DNA of 64,000 nt, from NCBI GenBank assembly GCA_963801065.1, contig CAWDDG010000003.1:1-64000 (forward strand), given 5' to 3'. This DNA is from CAWDDG01 sp963801065 (GTDB lineage Bacteria; Actinomycetota; Actinomycetes; Jiangellales; Jiangellaceae). The position numbers and the translations under genes were made by a program. This document shows positions 1 to 9,502 of this stretch, piece by piece. A model generated the notes under the pieces. It made no database searches. It saw only the letters and a program-made list of their open reading frames with translations, and was not told the origin of the DNA. Positions within the stretch are counted from its first letter, which is position 1, and every line of letters starts with the position of its first letter.

Positions 1-183
1 ATGAGCCCAGCGAGCTACCGAACTGCTCCACCCCGCGTCGTGACGCTCAGTTTACGCGACATCCGCCAGCCGCGCCAAATCCACCATGGCCACGACACAC
101 CGGACTGGGACGACACGACACGCCAGAGCGTCGCGCTTCACCTTTGACCAGTCTGCGACGCGGTGTGCGGCGCCAACCCGCGA

Positions 184-3114
184 CTACCCGGAGGGCGCCA
201 CCGTCGCCTCGCCGCCCGAGGCGGCCTCTGCCCGGGCAAGGGCCGCCTCCAGTCGCTCAAGGGCCTCACCGTAGGCGGCCCAGTCGCCAGCACGCTGGGC
301 GGTCTGGGCGTCGTTGAAGGCTTGCTGCGCGTCGGCAAGCGCCGCCTGAAGATCCGTCCCGCCCGACGGCGGCGGCGTCGGCGGCGGTGTCTCGCCGTCT
401 GTCGGCGGCGGCGGCGCCTCAGTGCCAGGCTCCTCCCCCGTCACCGTCCCCGAGTCGCCCTGGAAGATCTGGTCCAGGGCGCCCTGCAGCGTGTCCGAGT
501 ACCCGATCCGCGACCCGAACGACACCAGCACGCGCCGCAGCAGCGGGTACGCCGCGTCGCCGGTGGCGCGTTGCACGTACACGGGCTGCACGTAGAGCAG
601 GCCGCCGCCGACCGGGAGCGTCAGCAGGTTGCCCGTGATCGTCTCGGCGTCACCCTGGCGCAGTAGCGATAGCTCCTGAGCCACTTCAGGGTCGGCCTCG
701 AAGTTGTTCGCCACCTGGCCGGGTCCGTCGATCTGGGTATCGGACTGAAGTTGCAGGATCGTGAGCTGCCCGTAGTCCTCGCTGCGCGCGTCCGCGTTGA
801 CCGCCATGAAGGCCGCCAGGTTCTGCCTACGCTGTGGGACGAACGTCGTCGTCAGCGAGAAGTTCGCCGTGTCGGATTCCGGCAGCTGGATGGTCTGGTA
901 GTAGGGCGGCTGCTTTTCGGCGACCTCGAGACGAGCCGACGGGTCGTCCGGGATGATCCATCGCTGCTGCCCACCGTAGAAGACCGACGGGTCGGTCACG
1001 TGGTACGAGGCCAGCAGCTCCCGCTGGATCTTGAACAGGTCCTCCGGGTAGCGCAGGTGCGCCATCAGCGAGTCCGGGATCTCCGACTGGTCCTGCACCG
1101 TGTCCGGGAAGGCGTCGCGCCAAGATTGAAGCACCGGGTCGTCCTCGTCCCATGCGTACAGCGCGACCGTGCCGTCGTACGCGTCGACCACGGCCTTGAC
1201 CGAGTTGCGGACGTAGTTGACGTGGTCCTGCGGCTGGGCGACGACGGCCTGCAGCGCGGTGCGCGAGTCACTCGTCGCCTCCTCCAGCGAGACCCGCTGC
1301 GCGTACGGGTACGAGTTGAGCGTGGTGTAGCCGTCGAGGATCCACACCACCCGGCCGTCGACGACCGCCGGGTACGGGTTGCCGTCGACCGTGAGCCATG
1401 GCGCGACGTGCTCTACGCGCGTCCGCGGGTTGCGGTCGTAGAGGATCTTCGAGTCGGAGTTGATCCGGTTGGAGAGCAGGATGTTGCCCTCCTGGAACTT
1501 CGTCGCGTAGAGCAACTTGTTGATGAACGAACCGACCGGGACGCCACCCTCGCCCTCGTAGGTGTTCTGGCGCTGCTCCCCACCGGCATCCGGGTCCTCC
1601 GGGATGTCGAACTCGACGGGTTCCGCGCCCTCCGGTGCCCCGACGACGGAGTACTCCGGCGACGTCTCACCGAAGTAGATCCGCGGCTCGTAGTCGCCGA
1701 GCTCGCCAACGGGTGGGATGTCCTCCTCCGCCCAGACCGGTGACCCGTCGGCGTTGCGGGTGTTGCCGTACGCGGCGACGAACCCGAACCCGTGCGTGTA
1801 CACCGTGTGCTCGTTGATCCAGTTCTGCTGCTCGTCAGGTACGCCGGTGATGTCGACGTCACGCACGGCGACGACAGTGTCGCGGGTCACGCCGTCGACC
1901 TCGTACCTGTCGACGTCCAGCGGGTCCGAGAACGAGTAGAAGCCGCGTACCTGCTGGAGCTGCTGGAAGGTATGGGGAACGACGTTCGGGTCGAGCAGGC
2001 GGATACCCGGCACCGTTGCCGCATCTTCCGCGAGCTGACCAGTTCTGGCCACGGTGGTGGCGGCGTACTGCTGCACTTCCACGTTCTCGACGTCGTAGGC
2101 CGTGCGGGTGGCCTCGATGTTGCGCTCGATGTACGGCTGCTCGCGGTCCGCCTCGCTCGGGCGCACCTGGAACTGTTGGACCAGGAAAGGCCACAACCCA
2201 CCGAGGAGAACGGCCGACAGCACGAGCAGGCCGAGCGAGATACCCGGCAGCGTCCACGAGCGCCGCCACACGTTGACGAAGAACAGCAGCGCGCAGATCA
2301 GGGCGATGAAGATGAGGATCGTCTTGGCCGGCAGCATCGCGTTGACGTCGGTGTACGAGGCGCCGGTGAGCAGTTCGCCGTCGTCGATGACGAGGCCGTA
2401 GCGGTCCATCCAGTAGGCGATGGCCTTGAGCAGGACGAACAGGCCGATCAGCGCCGACAGGTGCGCCTGCGCGGCCGAGGTCACCTTCTCCCCCGGAGTC
2501 TGCAGGCGGATGCCGCCGTAGACGTAGTGGGTCACCGCCGCCGTGATCAGGCCGAGGACGACGGCGACGAACCCGAAGCTGAGGACGAATCGCCACCACG
2601 GATAGTCGAACGCGAAGTACCCGAGGTCGACGCCGAACTGAGCGTCGGTCGTGCCGAACTCCCGGCCGTTCCGCCACAGCAGGAACGTCTCCCACTGCCC
2701 GGCGGCGCTGCCGCCGGCCATGAGCCCCAACAGGATCGACGCGCCGATCACCACCCAGCGGCGGATCGGGTCGATCGCGTCCCGGTACCGGTCCAGGCTC
2801 TGCTGCTCGACGCTCATCGGGCGGTAGCGCGGCCTCAGCCGGTACGCGACGACGGCGTTGACGGTGATGGCCGCGGCCATCACGAGGGCGAAGACGATGA
2901 ACAGACCGGACTCGGTGAGCAACTTCGTGGTGAAGACGCTGACGAAGTCGACCGACTGGAACCACAGCCGGTCGGTCCACAGCGCCGTCGCCACCCCATA
3001 CAGCACCGCGAGAACGGCGAGCACGATCAGGGTCGGCACGAGCGCCCGGGGCCGCCGGGTCGACGCGCCACGTGCACGGAACGGTTGGGCAGGGCGCGGG
3101 ATGTCCTGGCTCAC
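184..3114 (-). CDS. UPF0182 family large membrane protein
   Basis: A 976-residue protein of the actinobacterial UPF0182 (COG1615) family, of unknown biochemical role. The first third carries about seven hydrophobic segments (roughly residues 27-45, 72-92, 123-143, 177-200, 220-240, 265-310). A long extracytoplasmic region follows, and then a proline/acidic linker near 900-930 leading to an Ala/Gln/Arg-rich helical tail. Length matches the family. The start is GTG at 3114, preceded by an arginine-rich cytoplasmic head. It is divergent from the PPA1309-like gene and occupies the same neighbourhood as M. tuberculosis Rv3193c (recalled synteny). Family assignment is firm; function is unknown. Confidence 0.93.
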   Translation of the reverse strand: MSQDIPRPAQPFRARGASTRRPRALVPTLIVLAVLAVLYGVATALWTDRLWFQSVDFVSVFTTKLLTESGLFIVFALVMAAAITVNAVVAYRLRPRYRPMSVEQQSLDRYRDAIDPIRRWVVIGASILLGLMAGGSAAGQWETFLLWRNGREFGTTDAQFGVDLGYFAFDYPWWRFVLSFGFVAVVLGLITAAVTHYVYGGIRLQTPGEKVTSAAQAHLSALIGLFVLLKAIAYWMDRYGLVIDDGELLTGASYTDVNAMLPAKTILIFIALICALLFFVNVWRRSWTLPGISLGLLVLSAVLLGGLWPFLVQQFQVRPSEADREQPYIERNIEATRTAYDVENVEVQQYAATTVARTGQLAEDAATVPGIRLLDPNVVPHTFQQLQQVRGFYSFSDPLDVDRYEVDGVTRDTVVAVRDVDITGVPDEQQNWINEHTVYTHGFGFVAAYGNTRNADGSPVWAEEDIPPVGELGDYEPRIYFGETSPEYSVVGAPEGAEPVEFDIPEDPDAGGEQRQNTYEGEGGVPVGSFINKLLYATKFQEGNILLSNRINSDSKILYDRNPRTRVEHVAPWLTVDGNPYPAVVDGRVVWILDGYTTLNSYPYAQRVSLEEATSDSRTALQAVVAQPQDHVNYVRNSVKAVVDAYDGTVALYAWDEDDPVLQSWRDAFPDTVQDQSEIPDSLMAHLRYPEDLFKIQRELLASYHVTDPSVFYGGQQRWIIPDDPSARLEVAEKQPPYYQTIQLPESDTANFSLTTTFVPQRRQNLAAFMAVNADARSEDYGQLTILQLQSDTQIDGPGQVANNFEADPEVAQELSLLRQGDAETITGNLLTLPVGGGLLYVQPVYVQRATGDAAYPLLRRVLVSFGSRIGYSDTLQGALDQIFQGDSGTVTGEEPGTEAPPPPTDGETPPPTPPPSGGTDLQAALADAQQAFNDAQTAQRAGDWAAYGEALERLEAALARAEAASGGEATVAPSG

Positions 3115-3174
3115 CCCGTCGAAGCTATATCACCGGCTCGGACTCGCGCGCAGCGGCCGTGCAACGATTCGGTC

Positions 3175-3693
3175 ATGTCGTCGCCACCACTTGGTCTGGC
3201 GCTCGCCGAGATCGAGCGGCACGTCGCCGACGATGGCTGGGACCAGTCGCCGCGCCTGTACGCGCTCGCACCGACCTCGGACCTGGTAGGGCGTGAGCCG
3301 GCCCTCGCGGACAAGCTCGGCATCGACCCGACCGCGACTCCCGGGGGGCAGCTCACGCCGGTCGAGCAGGAGTTGCCGGACCGCTCCCTGGAGGACGTGC
3401 TGGCGACGATCGCGTGGCCGCCGACAGTGGTCGGCTGTGCCCTGGTCGTGGAGCGGATCGTGCTCCCGCCCCGCGCCGAGGACGACCTGCCGGACTCGCC
3501 GGACGAGGCCGCGAGCTGGGCCCGTGAGCATCCCGACCGCGCCGACGTGCGCCTGGTCGTCGGTGTCCTTCGCGACGGGACCCGGTCGTCTGTGCTCCGC
3601 GTCCGCGGGCACGAGTCCGAGACCGACCTGGTCCAGGACCCCGAGCTCGCTCCCGAGCTGGCCGCCGCCCTGGCGGCGACCTTCGCCGAGTGA
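3175..3693 (+). CDS. PPA1309 family protein
   Basis: A soluble 172-residue protein resembling the conserved actinobacterial PPA1309 family, which typically lies beside UPF0182 and the PDZ protease. The start is the ATG at 3175, the first methionine giving the family's usual N-terminus (MSSPPLGLALAEIERHVA). The reading frame stays open far upstream, but that part is antisense to the UPF0182 gene and is not coding. Recognisable parts are the Trp-Asp-Gln-Ser/Pro-Arg-Leu stretch near residues 21-27 and the Ile-Ala-Trp-Pro-Pro segment near the middle. No catalytic motif is visible. Function unknown. Confidence 0.85.
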   Translation: MSSPPLGLALAEIERHVADDGWDQSPRLYALAPTSDLVGREPALADKLGIDPTATPGGQLTPVEQELPDRSLEDVLATIAWPPTVVGCALVVERIVLPPRAEDDLPDSPDEAASWAREHPDRADVRLVVGVLRDGTRSSVLRVRGHESETDLVQDPELAPELAAALAATFAE

Positions 3694-3700
3694 TGCTGCG

Positions 3701-3709
3701 TTGTCCACA
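3701..3709 (+). promoter_or_regulatory. DnaA-box-like nonamer
   Basis: TTGTCCACA is an exact match to the high-GC actinobacterial DnaA-box consensus. It lies just after the PPA1309-like stop codon and 56 bases before the HNH endonuclease start. A single nonamer can arise by chance, so a role for DnaA here is only a suggestion. Confidence 0.35.
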
Positions 3710-3756
3710 ACTTCGGTCTTGCCCGGGCGGCGGCTTGTCGGAGTGAGCATCTAGAC

Positions 3757-3772
3757 TCGAACGTATGTTCGA
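3757..3772. promoter_or_regulatory. LexA (SOS) box overlapping the HNH endonuclease start
   Basis: TCGAAC-N4-GTTCGA is a perfect match to the actinobacterial SOS-box consensus. The ATG of the downstream gene (3765-3767) sits inside the box, across the spacer and right half. A -10-like TAGACT at 3752-3757 abuts it and would give a start of transcription at or just before the ATG, so the mRNA would be leaderless. LexA bound here would block both the -10 and the start site. 13E12-type HNH genes are known LexA targets in mycobacteria (recalled knowledge). Confidence 0.8.
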
Positions 3773-5276
3773 AGACATGGCCGCCGACTGGGAGCGGCTG
3801 CCGGCGCCGGAGCTGGCCGCGGAGCTGGAGCGGTTCGACCCGGCCCGGCTGAGCGGGTTCGCGCTGGTGGAGGTGGTCCGGGCCGCCGAGCGGCTGCGCT
3901 CGTGGGCGGCGGCGGTGCAGTGCGCGGCGATGGCCGAGTTGGCGCACTGCGCCGACGAGGCGCTGCTGGAGACCAGCCCGACGCCCGGTGCGCGCATCGC
4001 CGCGGTCAACGACGTCGCGGTCGACGAGATCGCCACCGCGCTGCGGATCGGCCGGCCGGCCGCGGCCCACCGGCTCGGTGTCGCGCTCGACCTGGCCGGG
4101 CGGCTGTCGGCCACCCTCGCCGCGCTGCGGTCCGGCATCATCCACGAGGCCCAGGCCAGGGTGATCTGCCAACACACCGCCGTACTGCCCGCCGACGACG
4201 CCGAGACCCGGCGGCTGCTGCGGGAGGTCGAGCGGCAGGTGCTTGCCGACGCGGCGGAGCTGACCCCTGGCAAGCTGCGCGGACGAGTCGACCGGGTCGT
4301 GTTCCGCGCCGATCCGGCTGCTGCCGGCCAGCGGCACCAGCGTGCGGCGGCTCAGCGCCGGGTCGAGCTGTGGCTGCAGCCAGACGGCATGGCCACCCTC
4401 GCCGCCCTCCTGCCCGCCGACAAGGCGCACGCCGCATACGGCGCGGTCGACACCCTTGCCCGAGCCCTCGGCGCCGACGACCCCCGGCGCATGGACGCTC
4501 GCCGCGCCGACTGCCTGGTCGACCTGATCGCCAACGGCACCGTCGAGGCCCTCCGGACAGACGGCGTCCGCACCCTCGCCGAAACCGACTCCAACGCCAA
4601 CCAGCCCTCCACCGCTGACGACGGAACCATAACCGACGACGACTGGACCGCCACCGACGACGGTGCTCCCGGTGTCCGCGGCGGGCCGGACCCGGCCGAT
4701 CCCGCCGGTCGGTTCCGCCGGCCGGCCCAGACGGTTGTCCACATCACCGTGCCGATCTCCACCCTGATGGGCGTCGCCGACGACCCCGCCGAACTCGCCG
4801 GCTATGGGCCCGTCCCGGCGGAGCTCGCCCGGCAGATCGCGGCTGACCCGGACAGCGTCTGGCGACGACTACTCACCGACCCGGCCAGCGGCACCCTGCT
4901 CGACTACGGCACGACCACCTACCGACCACCCGCCGGCCTCGACCGGCACGTGCGGGCCCGCGACGGCACCTGCCGGTTCCCAGGCTGCCGACGATCGGCC
5001 TGGAGATGCGATCTCGACCACAGCGTGCCCCACCCGCGCGGGCCGACCGCTGAATGCAACCTGGCCGGCCTATGCCGCTACCACCATCAGCAGAAGACCA
5101 GCGGCCGGTGGCACCTCACACATCTACCCGGCGCCATCCTCACCTGGACCAGCCCCACCGGCCACCGCTACCAGACCACCCCGGCCGCCCTCGACCCCGG
5201 TCCCGCCTCCGATGAGCAACCCGCGGCGAAAGACGAGCGACCAAGCAGCGAGGAAGACCGACCCGAAGCCGCCTGA
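3765..5276 (+). CDS. DUF222 / HNH endonuclease (13E12 repeat family)
   Basis: A 503-residue protein with an N-terminal DUF222 domain (about residues 15-300, Ala/Leu/Arg-rich helices) and a C-terminal HNH nuclease domain (about 395-445). In the HNH domain I see CRFPGC, then CDLDHSVPHPRGPT and a closing CRYHHQQK, i.e. the zinc cysteines and the metal-binding histidines. An acidic low-complexity linker rich in Asp/Thr lies near 280-310, and the tail after 475 is charged. The family is often multicopy in actinobacteria. The start codon lies inside a perfect LexA box, so DNA-damage induction is likely. Substrate unknown; whether it is a selfish element or a repair nuclease cannot be told from sequence. 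Confidence 0.92.
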   Translation: MFEDMAADWERLPAPELAAELERFDPARLSGFALVEVVRAAERLRSWAAAVQCAAMAELAHCADEALLETSPTPGARIAAVNDVAVDEIATALRIGRPAAAHRLGVALDLAGRLSATLAALRSGIIHEAQARVICQHTAVLPADDAETRRLLREVERQVLADAAELTPGKLRGRVDRVVFRADPAAAGQRHQRAAAQRRVELWLQPDGMATLAALLPADKAHAAYGAVDTLARALGADDPRRMDARRADCLVDLIANGTVEALRTDGVRTLAETDSNANQPSTADDGTITDDDWTATDDGAPGVRGGPDPADPAGRFRRPAQTVVHITVPISTLMGVADDPAELAGYGPVPAELARQIAADPDSVWRRLLTDPASGTLLDYGTTTYRPPAGLDRHVRARDGTCRFPGCRRSAWRCDLDHSVPHPRGPTAECNLAGLCRYHHQQKTSGRWHLTHLPGAILTWTSPTGHRYQTTPAALDPGPASDEQPAAKDERPSSEEDRPEAA

Positions 5277-5335
5277 GCAGGCCAGCGCCGCTCGTGCTCC
5301 GCACCGCCCAGGCAGCGGGGCCCGCGACGTGGCGC

Positions 5336-6391
5336 TCAGGCGCTTGCAGCGCAGGAGGGCAGCGCGTCCGTGTCACCCGCGGCCGCCGCCTCGACAGCGG
5401 CGATGGCGTCGTCGAGCGTCTCGATCCGTACGACCCTCATGTCGCCGTTGTCGGCGCCGACCGCCTCGTCGCAGTTGTCGGCGGGTGCCAGGAAGAGGGA
5501 TGCGCCGTCATCGGAGGCCGCGGCGATCTTCTGCTCGATGCCACCGATCGGGCCGATGTCGCCGTCGGCCGAGATCTCGCCGGTGCCGGCGACGTGCATC
5601 CCCTCCAGCAGCGCACCGGGCGTCAGCGTGTCGTAGATCGCCAGTGCGAAGATCATCCCGGCGCTGGGGCCACCGATCCGGTCGTCGATGTTCACGTCGA
5701 CCTGGACCGGGAACTCGTAGCCGATGGTGGGGCTGAAGCCGACGATCGCACGGCCGTCGTCCTCGGCAGCTTCGGTGGCGATCGTCTCTGTGAGCTCGCG
5801 GTCATCGCGCTGCACGACGAACTCGACGGTCTCGCCGGGAGTGTGCGCTCGAACGGCGTCGACGACGTCCTGCGGGGTCGCGATGGTCGTGCCGTCGACC
5901 GACACGACGACGTCACCCGGCCTCAGCACACCGTCGGCAGGCGCTCCGTCGAGCACGGAGTCGACGACCACGGATTCGGGGACCTCGTGCCCGGTCTTGC
6001 GCAGCGCAGCGACCTTGGCCGTCTCCTGGGATCGCTCGAGCAGCTGGGCGTTGGCCTCGCGCGACTCCTCGGCGGTGATGTCCTCCGGATATACGAGCTG
6101 CCGCGGGACGACCGCGCGGTCCTGGTCCACCCAGGCCTGTAGCGCGCTGACCAGATTCAGCTTGCGATCGGCCGGAGTGACGCCGACCGTCGTGAGGTCG
6201 AGGATGCCCTCGGTCGGGTACGTCTCCGCGCCATCGATCTCGATCACGGGTTCGCCCTCCCACTCGCCGAGCGTGTCCTCGACAGGGCCGGGCGAGTAGA
6301 CGACGTACGGGACCGGGAGCAGCGACGCGACCGCGACCAAGGCAACGAGGAGGGCGCCGGCGACGGCGAACGTCGCGGAACGACGGGTCAT
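5336..6391 (-). CDS. YlbL/Lon-like PDZ-domain serine protease
   Basis: A 351-residue membrane-anchored protease. One transmembrane helix near residues 8-28 is followed by an extracytoplasmic region, a PDZ domain (about 125-215, with GDVVVSVDGTTIATPQDV) and a C-terminal Lon-type proteolytic domain. The catalytic Ser is in GGPSAGM (about 241) and the partner Lys in GIEQKI (about 285), the Ser-Lys dyad of S16 proteases. There is no AAA+ domain, as expected for the YlbL/SdrC type. Its length and its place next to the Zincin_2 gene match Rv3194c (recalled). Start ATG at 6391. Confidence 0.93.
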   Translation of the reverse strand: MTRRSATFAVAGALLVALVAVASLLPVPYVVYSPGPVEDTLGEWEGEPVIEIDGAETYPTEGILDLTTVGVTPADRKLNLVSALQAWVDQDRAVVPRQLVYPEDITAEESREANAQLLERSQETAKVAALRKTGHEVPESVVVDSVLDGAPADGVLRPGDVVVSVDGTTIATPQDVVDAVRAHTPGETVEFVVQRDDRELTETIATEAAEDDGRAIVGFSPTIGYEFPVQVDVNIDDRIGGPSAGMIFALAIYDTLTPGALLEGMHVAGTGEISADGDIGPIGGIEQKIAAASDDGASLFLAPADNCDEAVGADNGDMRVVRIETLDDAIAAVEAAAAGDTDALPSCAASA

Positions 6392-6542
6392 GCGGGCGCA
6401 GGTTCCTCACTGGTCGGTCCGGGCGGGCCACCGGCAGGGACGGCTCGTGGGCCGGACAAGCGTACGTCGGGCTCCGTCGTAACGCGCGCAACGTCCGTCA
6501 CGGTTCCCAGCGCGCGATCCGGGCAGCCGGGAGGGCACCGTC

Positions 6543-6965
6543 TCACGGGGAGCCGACCCACTCCTCGTCGCCGTCGGTGAAGAGCTGGTGCTTCCAGATA
6601 GGGACGCGGCGCTTGAGCTCGTCGATGAGCCGACGGCACGCGTCGAAGGCCTCCCCCCGATGAGGCGCGGCCACCGCGACCACGACGGCGACGTCGCCCA
6701 CCGTGAGGTCACCCACCCGATGAACCGCCGCCAGCGCCTTCACCGGGAACGCGGCTACGACCTCATCCGCCACATCGCGCAGGACGTCCCGCACAGTCGG
6801 GTGGGCCGTGTAGCCGAGCCCGGTCACCCCGCGACCGCCGTCGACCTCGCGGACGGTGCCGACGAAGACACAAGTGCCGCCCGCGCCCTGGTCGCTCACC
6901 GCGGCCAAAACCTCGTCGACGGACAGCGGCTCGTCGCGCATGTCCAGCAGCCGAACGACGCCCAC
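6543..6965 (-). CDS. moaE: Molybdopterin synthase catalytic subunit MoaE
   Basis: A 140-residue MoaE, the large subunit that moves sulfur from MoaD thiocarboxylate to precursor Z in molybdenum-cofactor synthesis. Visible family features are the N-terminal LSVDEVLAAV, the GTVRE loop, the HRVGDLTVGD strand, EAFDACRRLIDELKRRVPIWK with the conserved basic residues, and a C-terminal WVGSP. The frame is open further upstream, but I start at GTG 6965 because it lies 17 bases after the epimerase stop and leaves a normal-length protein. MoeZ at 33-34 kb serves the same pathway; moaD is not in the window. Confidence 0.9.
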   Translation of the reverse strand: MGVVRLLDMRDEPLSVDEVLAAVSDQGAGGTCVFVGTVREVDGGRGVTGLGYTAHPTVRDVLRDVADEVVAAFPVKALAAVHRVGDLTVGDVAVVVAVAAPHRGEAFDACRRLIDELKRRVPIWKHQLFTDGDEEWVGSP

Positions 6966-6982
6966 GTCCGCGAACCTACCGC

Positions 6983-8080
6983 TCAGGAGCGACGGCGACG
7001 GCGAGCGCGGCGCACGACTGCGGCAGTACCGAGCACGGCGACGGTCGCACCTGCAGCGCCCAGCGTCGCCGTCTCCCGCCGGCCGATCCGACGCGATGCG
7101 ACCGCATGTCGTCCGGCAACTTCGTCCAGAAGTGCCTCGAAAGCCATCGCGTTGTCGTACGACGGCCGCCAGCCGGCCGCGAGCAACCGAGCGGAGGACA
7201 CCACCCACGGGTGCGTGACGTAGTGCAGCTCGCTGGCCGGCGCCGGCGTGACACCGATCCGGTGCAGCCGCTCGGCCGTCCCGAACGCGAACGACGCCGG
7301 CAGCTCGATGCCCGCCTTCCCCGACAGTGCCTCGACCTCAGCGCGCCCCAGCCACCCGTCCGACCCGACCGTGATCGGGCCCTCGAGCCCGCGCAGCACC
7401 ACAGTCTCCAGCGCGGACGCCAGGTCCTCGATGTGGCAGAACTGCCAGGCCGGGTTGCTGCCCCGCACGACCAGCAGGCGGGGCGCCTCGAAGTGGCGGG
7501 TCAGCACGGTGTCGACGCCCGGTCCGGCGAGCGCTGCCGGCCGGACCACTGTGACGGCCATGCCGGGGTGCGAGCGCCGTGACCGTGCGCACAGCGCCTC
7601 GATCTCCAACAGATCGCTGATCAGCGCGCCGTCGGCCGTCGCCCGGAGCGGCGCGTCCTCCGGCAGCGGCAGCGGGTTGTCGGGCAGCGCGCCGTACACC
7701 ATCGCACTGGTGACGACGACGACCCGCTTGACGGCGGCCGCCGCCGAGGCGGTCAGCACGGTCTGCGTGCCACGCAGGTTGTGCCGCGTCCGCTCGGCCG
7801 TCTCGTCCGTGACTGCGACGTCGACGGCGGCGTGCACGACCACGTCGCACCCAGAGAGCCGCGAGACCAGAGCCGGATCGGTGACATCGAGGACCCGCCA
7901 CGTGACGCCGTCGACGTCGCCCCGCACAGAATCGACGGCCACGACCATACGGACGTCGGCGCGCGCGGCCATGCGCGAGGCCAGCACGCGGCCCGCACCG
8001 GTTGCGGCGCCGACGATGCCGACAACCGGCGCCAGGGAACCGTTGCGCCGAACGCGAACCACGCCCGGCCGCCTGCCCAC
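6983..8080 (-). CDS. NAD-dependent epimerase/dehydratase (extended SDR)
   Basis: A 365-residue extended short-chain dehydrogenase/reductase-like protein. The nucleotide-binding strand and loop are GIVGAATGAGRVLASRM near the N-terminus. A Thr-Ser-Ala-Met-Val-Tyr segment follows where the catalytic Ser/Tyr region lies, but no clear YxxxK is visible, so catalysis is uncertain. The C-terminus is Arg-rich after an Ala/Val hydrophobic stretch, suggesting a membrane-tethered tail. I choose GTG 8080 because GGAGGA sits about 7 bases upstream; an ATG 11 codons earlier would place that Shine-Dalgarno inside the coding region. It is followed closely by moaE. Confidence 0.8.
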   Translation of the reverse strand: MGRRPGVVRVRRNGSLAPVVGIVGAATGAGRVLASRMAARADVRMVVAVDSVRGDVDGVTWRVLDVTDPALVSRLSGCDVVVHAAVDVAVTDETAERTRHNLRGTQTVLTASAAAAVKRVVVVTSAMVYGALPDNPLPLPEDAPLRATADGALISDLLEIEALCARSRRSHPGMAVTVVRPAALAGPGVDTVLTRHFEAPRLLVVRGSNPAWQFCHIEDLASALETVVLRGLEGPITVGSDGWLGRAEVEALSGKAGIELPASFAFGTAERLHRIGVTPAPASELHYVTHPWVVSSARLLAAGWRPSYDNAMAFEALLDEVAGRHAVASRRIGRRETATLGAAGATVAVLGTAAVVRRARRRRRS

Positions 8081-8155
8081 GACGTCTCCTCCTGCTACTA
8101 CCGTGGAGCACATGAGGCGCTCCCCACCGGTTCACATCCTGCCTGAGGCCGTGCG

Positions 8156-9502
8156 ATGAGCGACGTCCCCTTCGGCTTCGGTTCCGGCGACGACCCGGAC
8201 GACGACACCGGCGTGCCGGCGCAGCGCCCCGGCGACGACGCGGCGGGGACAGGCGGATCGAACCCGCCGACCGATCCGTTCACGCAGCTGTTCGGGGCGC
8301 TGGGCTCCGGCGGACCCGGCGGCGCGCCGGACATCGGCGCGATGTTGCAGCAGCTCGGGCAGATGCTGTCCTGGAAGGGTGGGCCGGTCAACTGGGATCT
8401 GGCCAACCAGTCGGCCCGCCAGGTCGTGGCCGCCGCGGGCGACCGCTCGGTCAGCGCGTCCGAACGGCGCACGGTCGAGGACGCCTTCCGGCTCGCGGAC
8501 ACCTGGCTGGACGACGCGACCTCGTTCCCGGCGACGGGTGGCTCGCCGCGGACATGGAGCCGGGCAGAGTGGGTCGAAGGCACGCAGGAGGCATGGCGGG
8601 GACTGGTGGAGCCGGTGGCTGCGCGGGTCTCAGAGGCCATGGGGAAGGCGCTGCCCCCGGAGATGGCCCAGGCGGCAGGGCCGTTGGTCGGCATGATGCA
8701 GCAGGTGGGCGTGTCCATGTGGGGTGCGCAGGTAGGCCAGGCCATCGGCCGGCTGGCCGGTGAGGTGGTGGGCTCGGCCGACGTCGGTCTTCCGCTGGCC
8801 GCCGACCACCCGGCGTTGCTCCCCGCGAACGTGCGCGCCTTCGGAGAAGGGCTGGGCCTCGACGAGCGCGATGTCACGCTCTACCTGGCGCTGCGCGAGG
8901 CCGTGCACCTGCGCCTGTTCGCACACGCGCCCTGGCTGCGCTCACACCTGGTATCGCTCGTGGAGGAGTACGCGCGGCACGTCACGGTCGACACCGAACG
9001 GATCGAGTCCTCCCTGCGCGAGCTCGACCCACAGCGACCTGAGGCGATCCAGGAAGCTCTCGAAGGCGGCCTGTTCGACCAGCCCACCACCGCGGAGCAG
9101 AACGCCGCCTTGGAGCGCCTCGAGCTCGCCCTCGCCCTGGTCGAGGGCTGGGTCGACGACGTCGTCACACAGGCGACGGACGGCCGACTGCCGTCGGCTC
9201 CGGCGCTGCGCGAGATGGTGCGCCGACGCCGAGCGACAGGTGGTCCGGCCGAACAGACGTTCGCCACCCTGGTCGGGCTCGAGCTCCGGCCGCGGCGCCT
9301 GCGCGAGGCGTCAGCCTTCTGGACGGCTATCCGCGAGGCGCGCGGCGTCGACGCCCGCGACGCCGTGTGGGCTCACCCCGACCTGGTGCCGTCCACCGAC
9401 GATCTGGTCGACCCGGCCGGCTTCCTGGCCCGCGACGAACTCGACGTCTCGTCGCTCGACGACACCGGCCCGACCCGCGATCCTGACGACGAACCCGAGT
9501 GA
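8156..9502 (+). CDS. Zinc-dependent metalloprotease-like protein (Zincin_2, DUF2342)
   Basis: A 448-residue member of the Zincin_2 family annotated as zinc-dependent metalloprotease or coenzyme-F420-biosynthesis-associated. A Gly/Asp/Pro-rich, probably disordered head (1-50) precedes a helical core. The candidate metal site is the REAVHLRLFAHAPW segment near residues 247-260; it is not a canonical HExxH. The C-terminal part has ATGGPAEQTFATLVGLELRPRRLREA, a family hallmark. It corresponds to Rv3195 in recalled synteny. The stop overlaps the GTG of the NUDIX gene, so the two are probably translationally coupled. Confidence 0.87.
   Translation: MSDVPFGFGSGDDPDDDTGVPAQRPGDDAAGTGGSNPPTDPFTQLFGALGSGGPGGAPDIGAMLQQLGQMLSWKGGPVNWDLANQSARQVVAAAGDRSVSASERRTVEDAFRLADTWLDDATSFPATGGSPRTWSRAEWVEGTQEAWRGLVEPVAARVSEAMGKALPPEMAQAAGPLVGMMQQVGVSMWGAQVGQAIGRLAGEVVGSADVGLPLAADHPALLPANVRAFGEGLGLDERDVTLYLALREAVHLRLFAHAPWLRSHLVSLVEEYARHVTVDTERIESSLRELDPQRPEAIQEALEGGLFDQPTTAEQNAALERLELALALVEGWVDDVVTQATDGRLPSAPALREMVRRRRATGGPAEQTFATLVGLELRPRRLREASAFWTAIREARGVDARDAVWAHPDLVPSTDDLVDPAGFLARDELDVSSLDDTGPTRDPDDEPE

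Noticed and set aside
1..144. A short plus-strand frame from the ATG at position 1 (47 codons).
   Set aside because: No ribosome site can be seen, it has no recognisable sequence, and the region lies downstream of the convergent-looking end of the UPF0182 gene; nothing in 1-183 supports a gene.
1792..3174. Long open frame on the plus strand through the UPF0182 gene.
   Set aside because: It is antisense to a firmly assigned gene, with Arg/Val/Gln-rich translation typical of high-GC shadow frames; only the part from ATG 3175 is coding.
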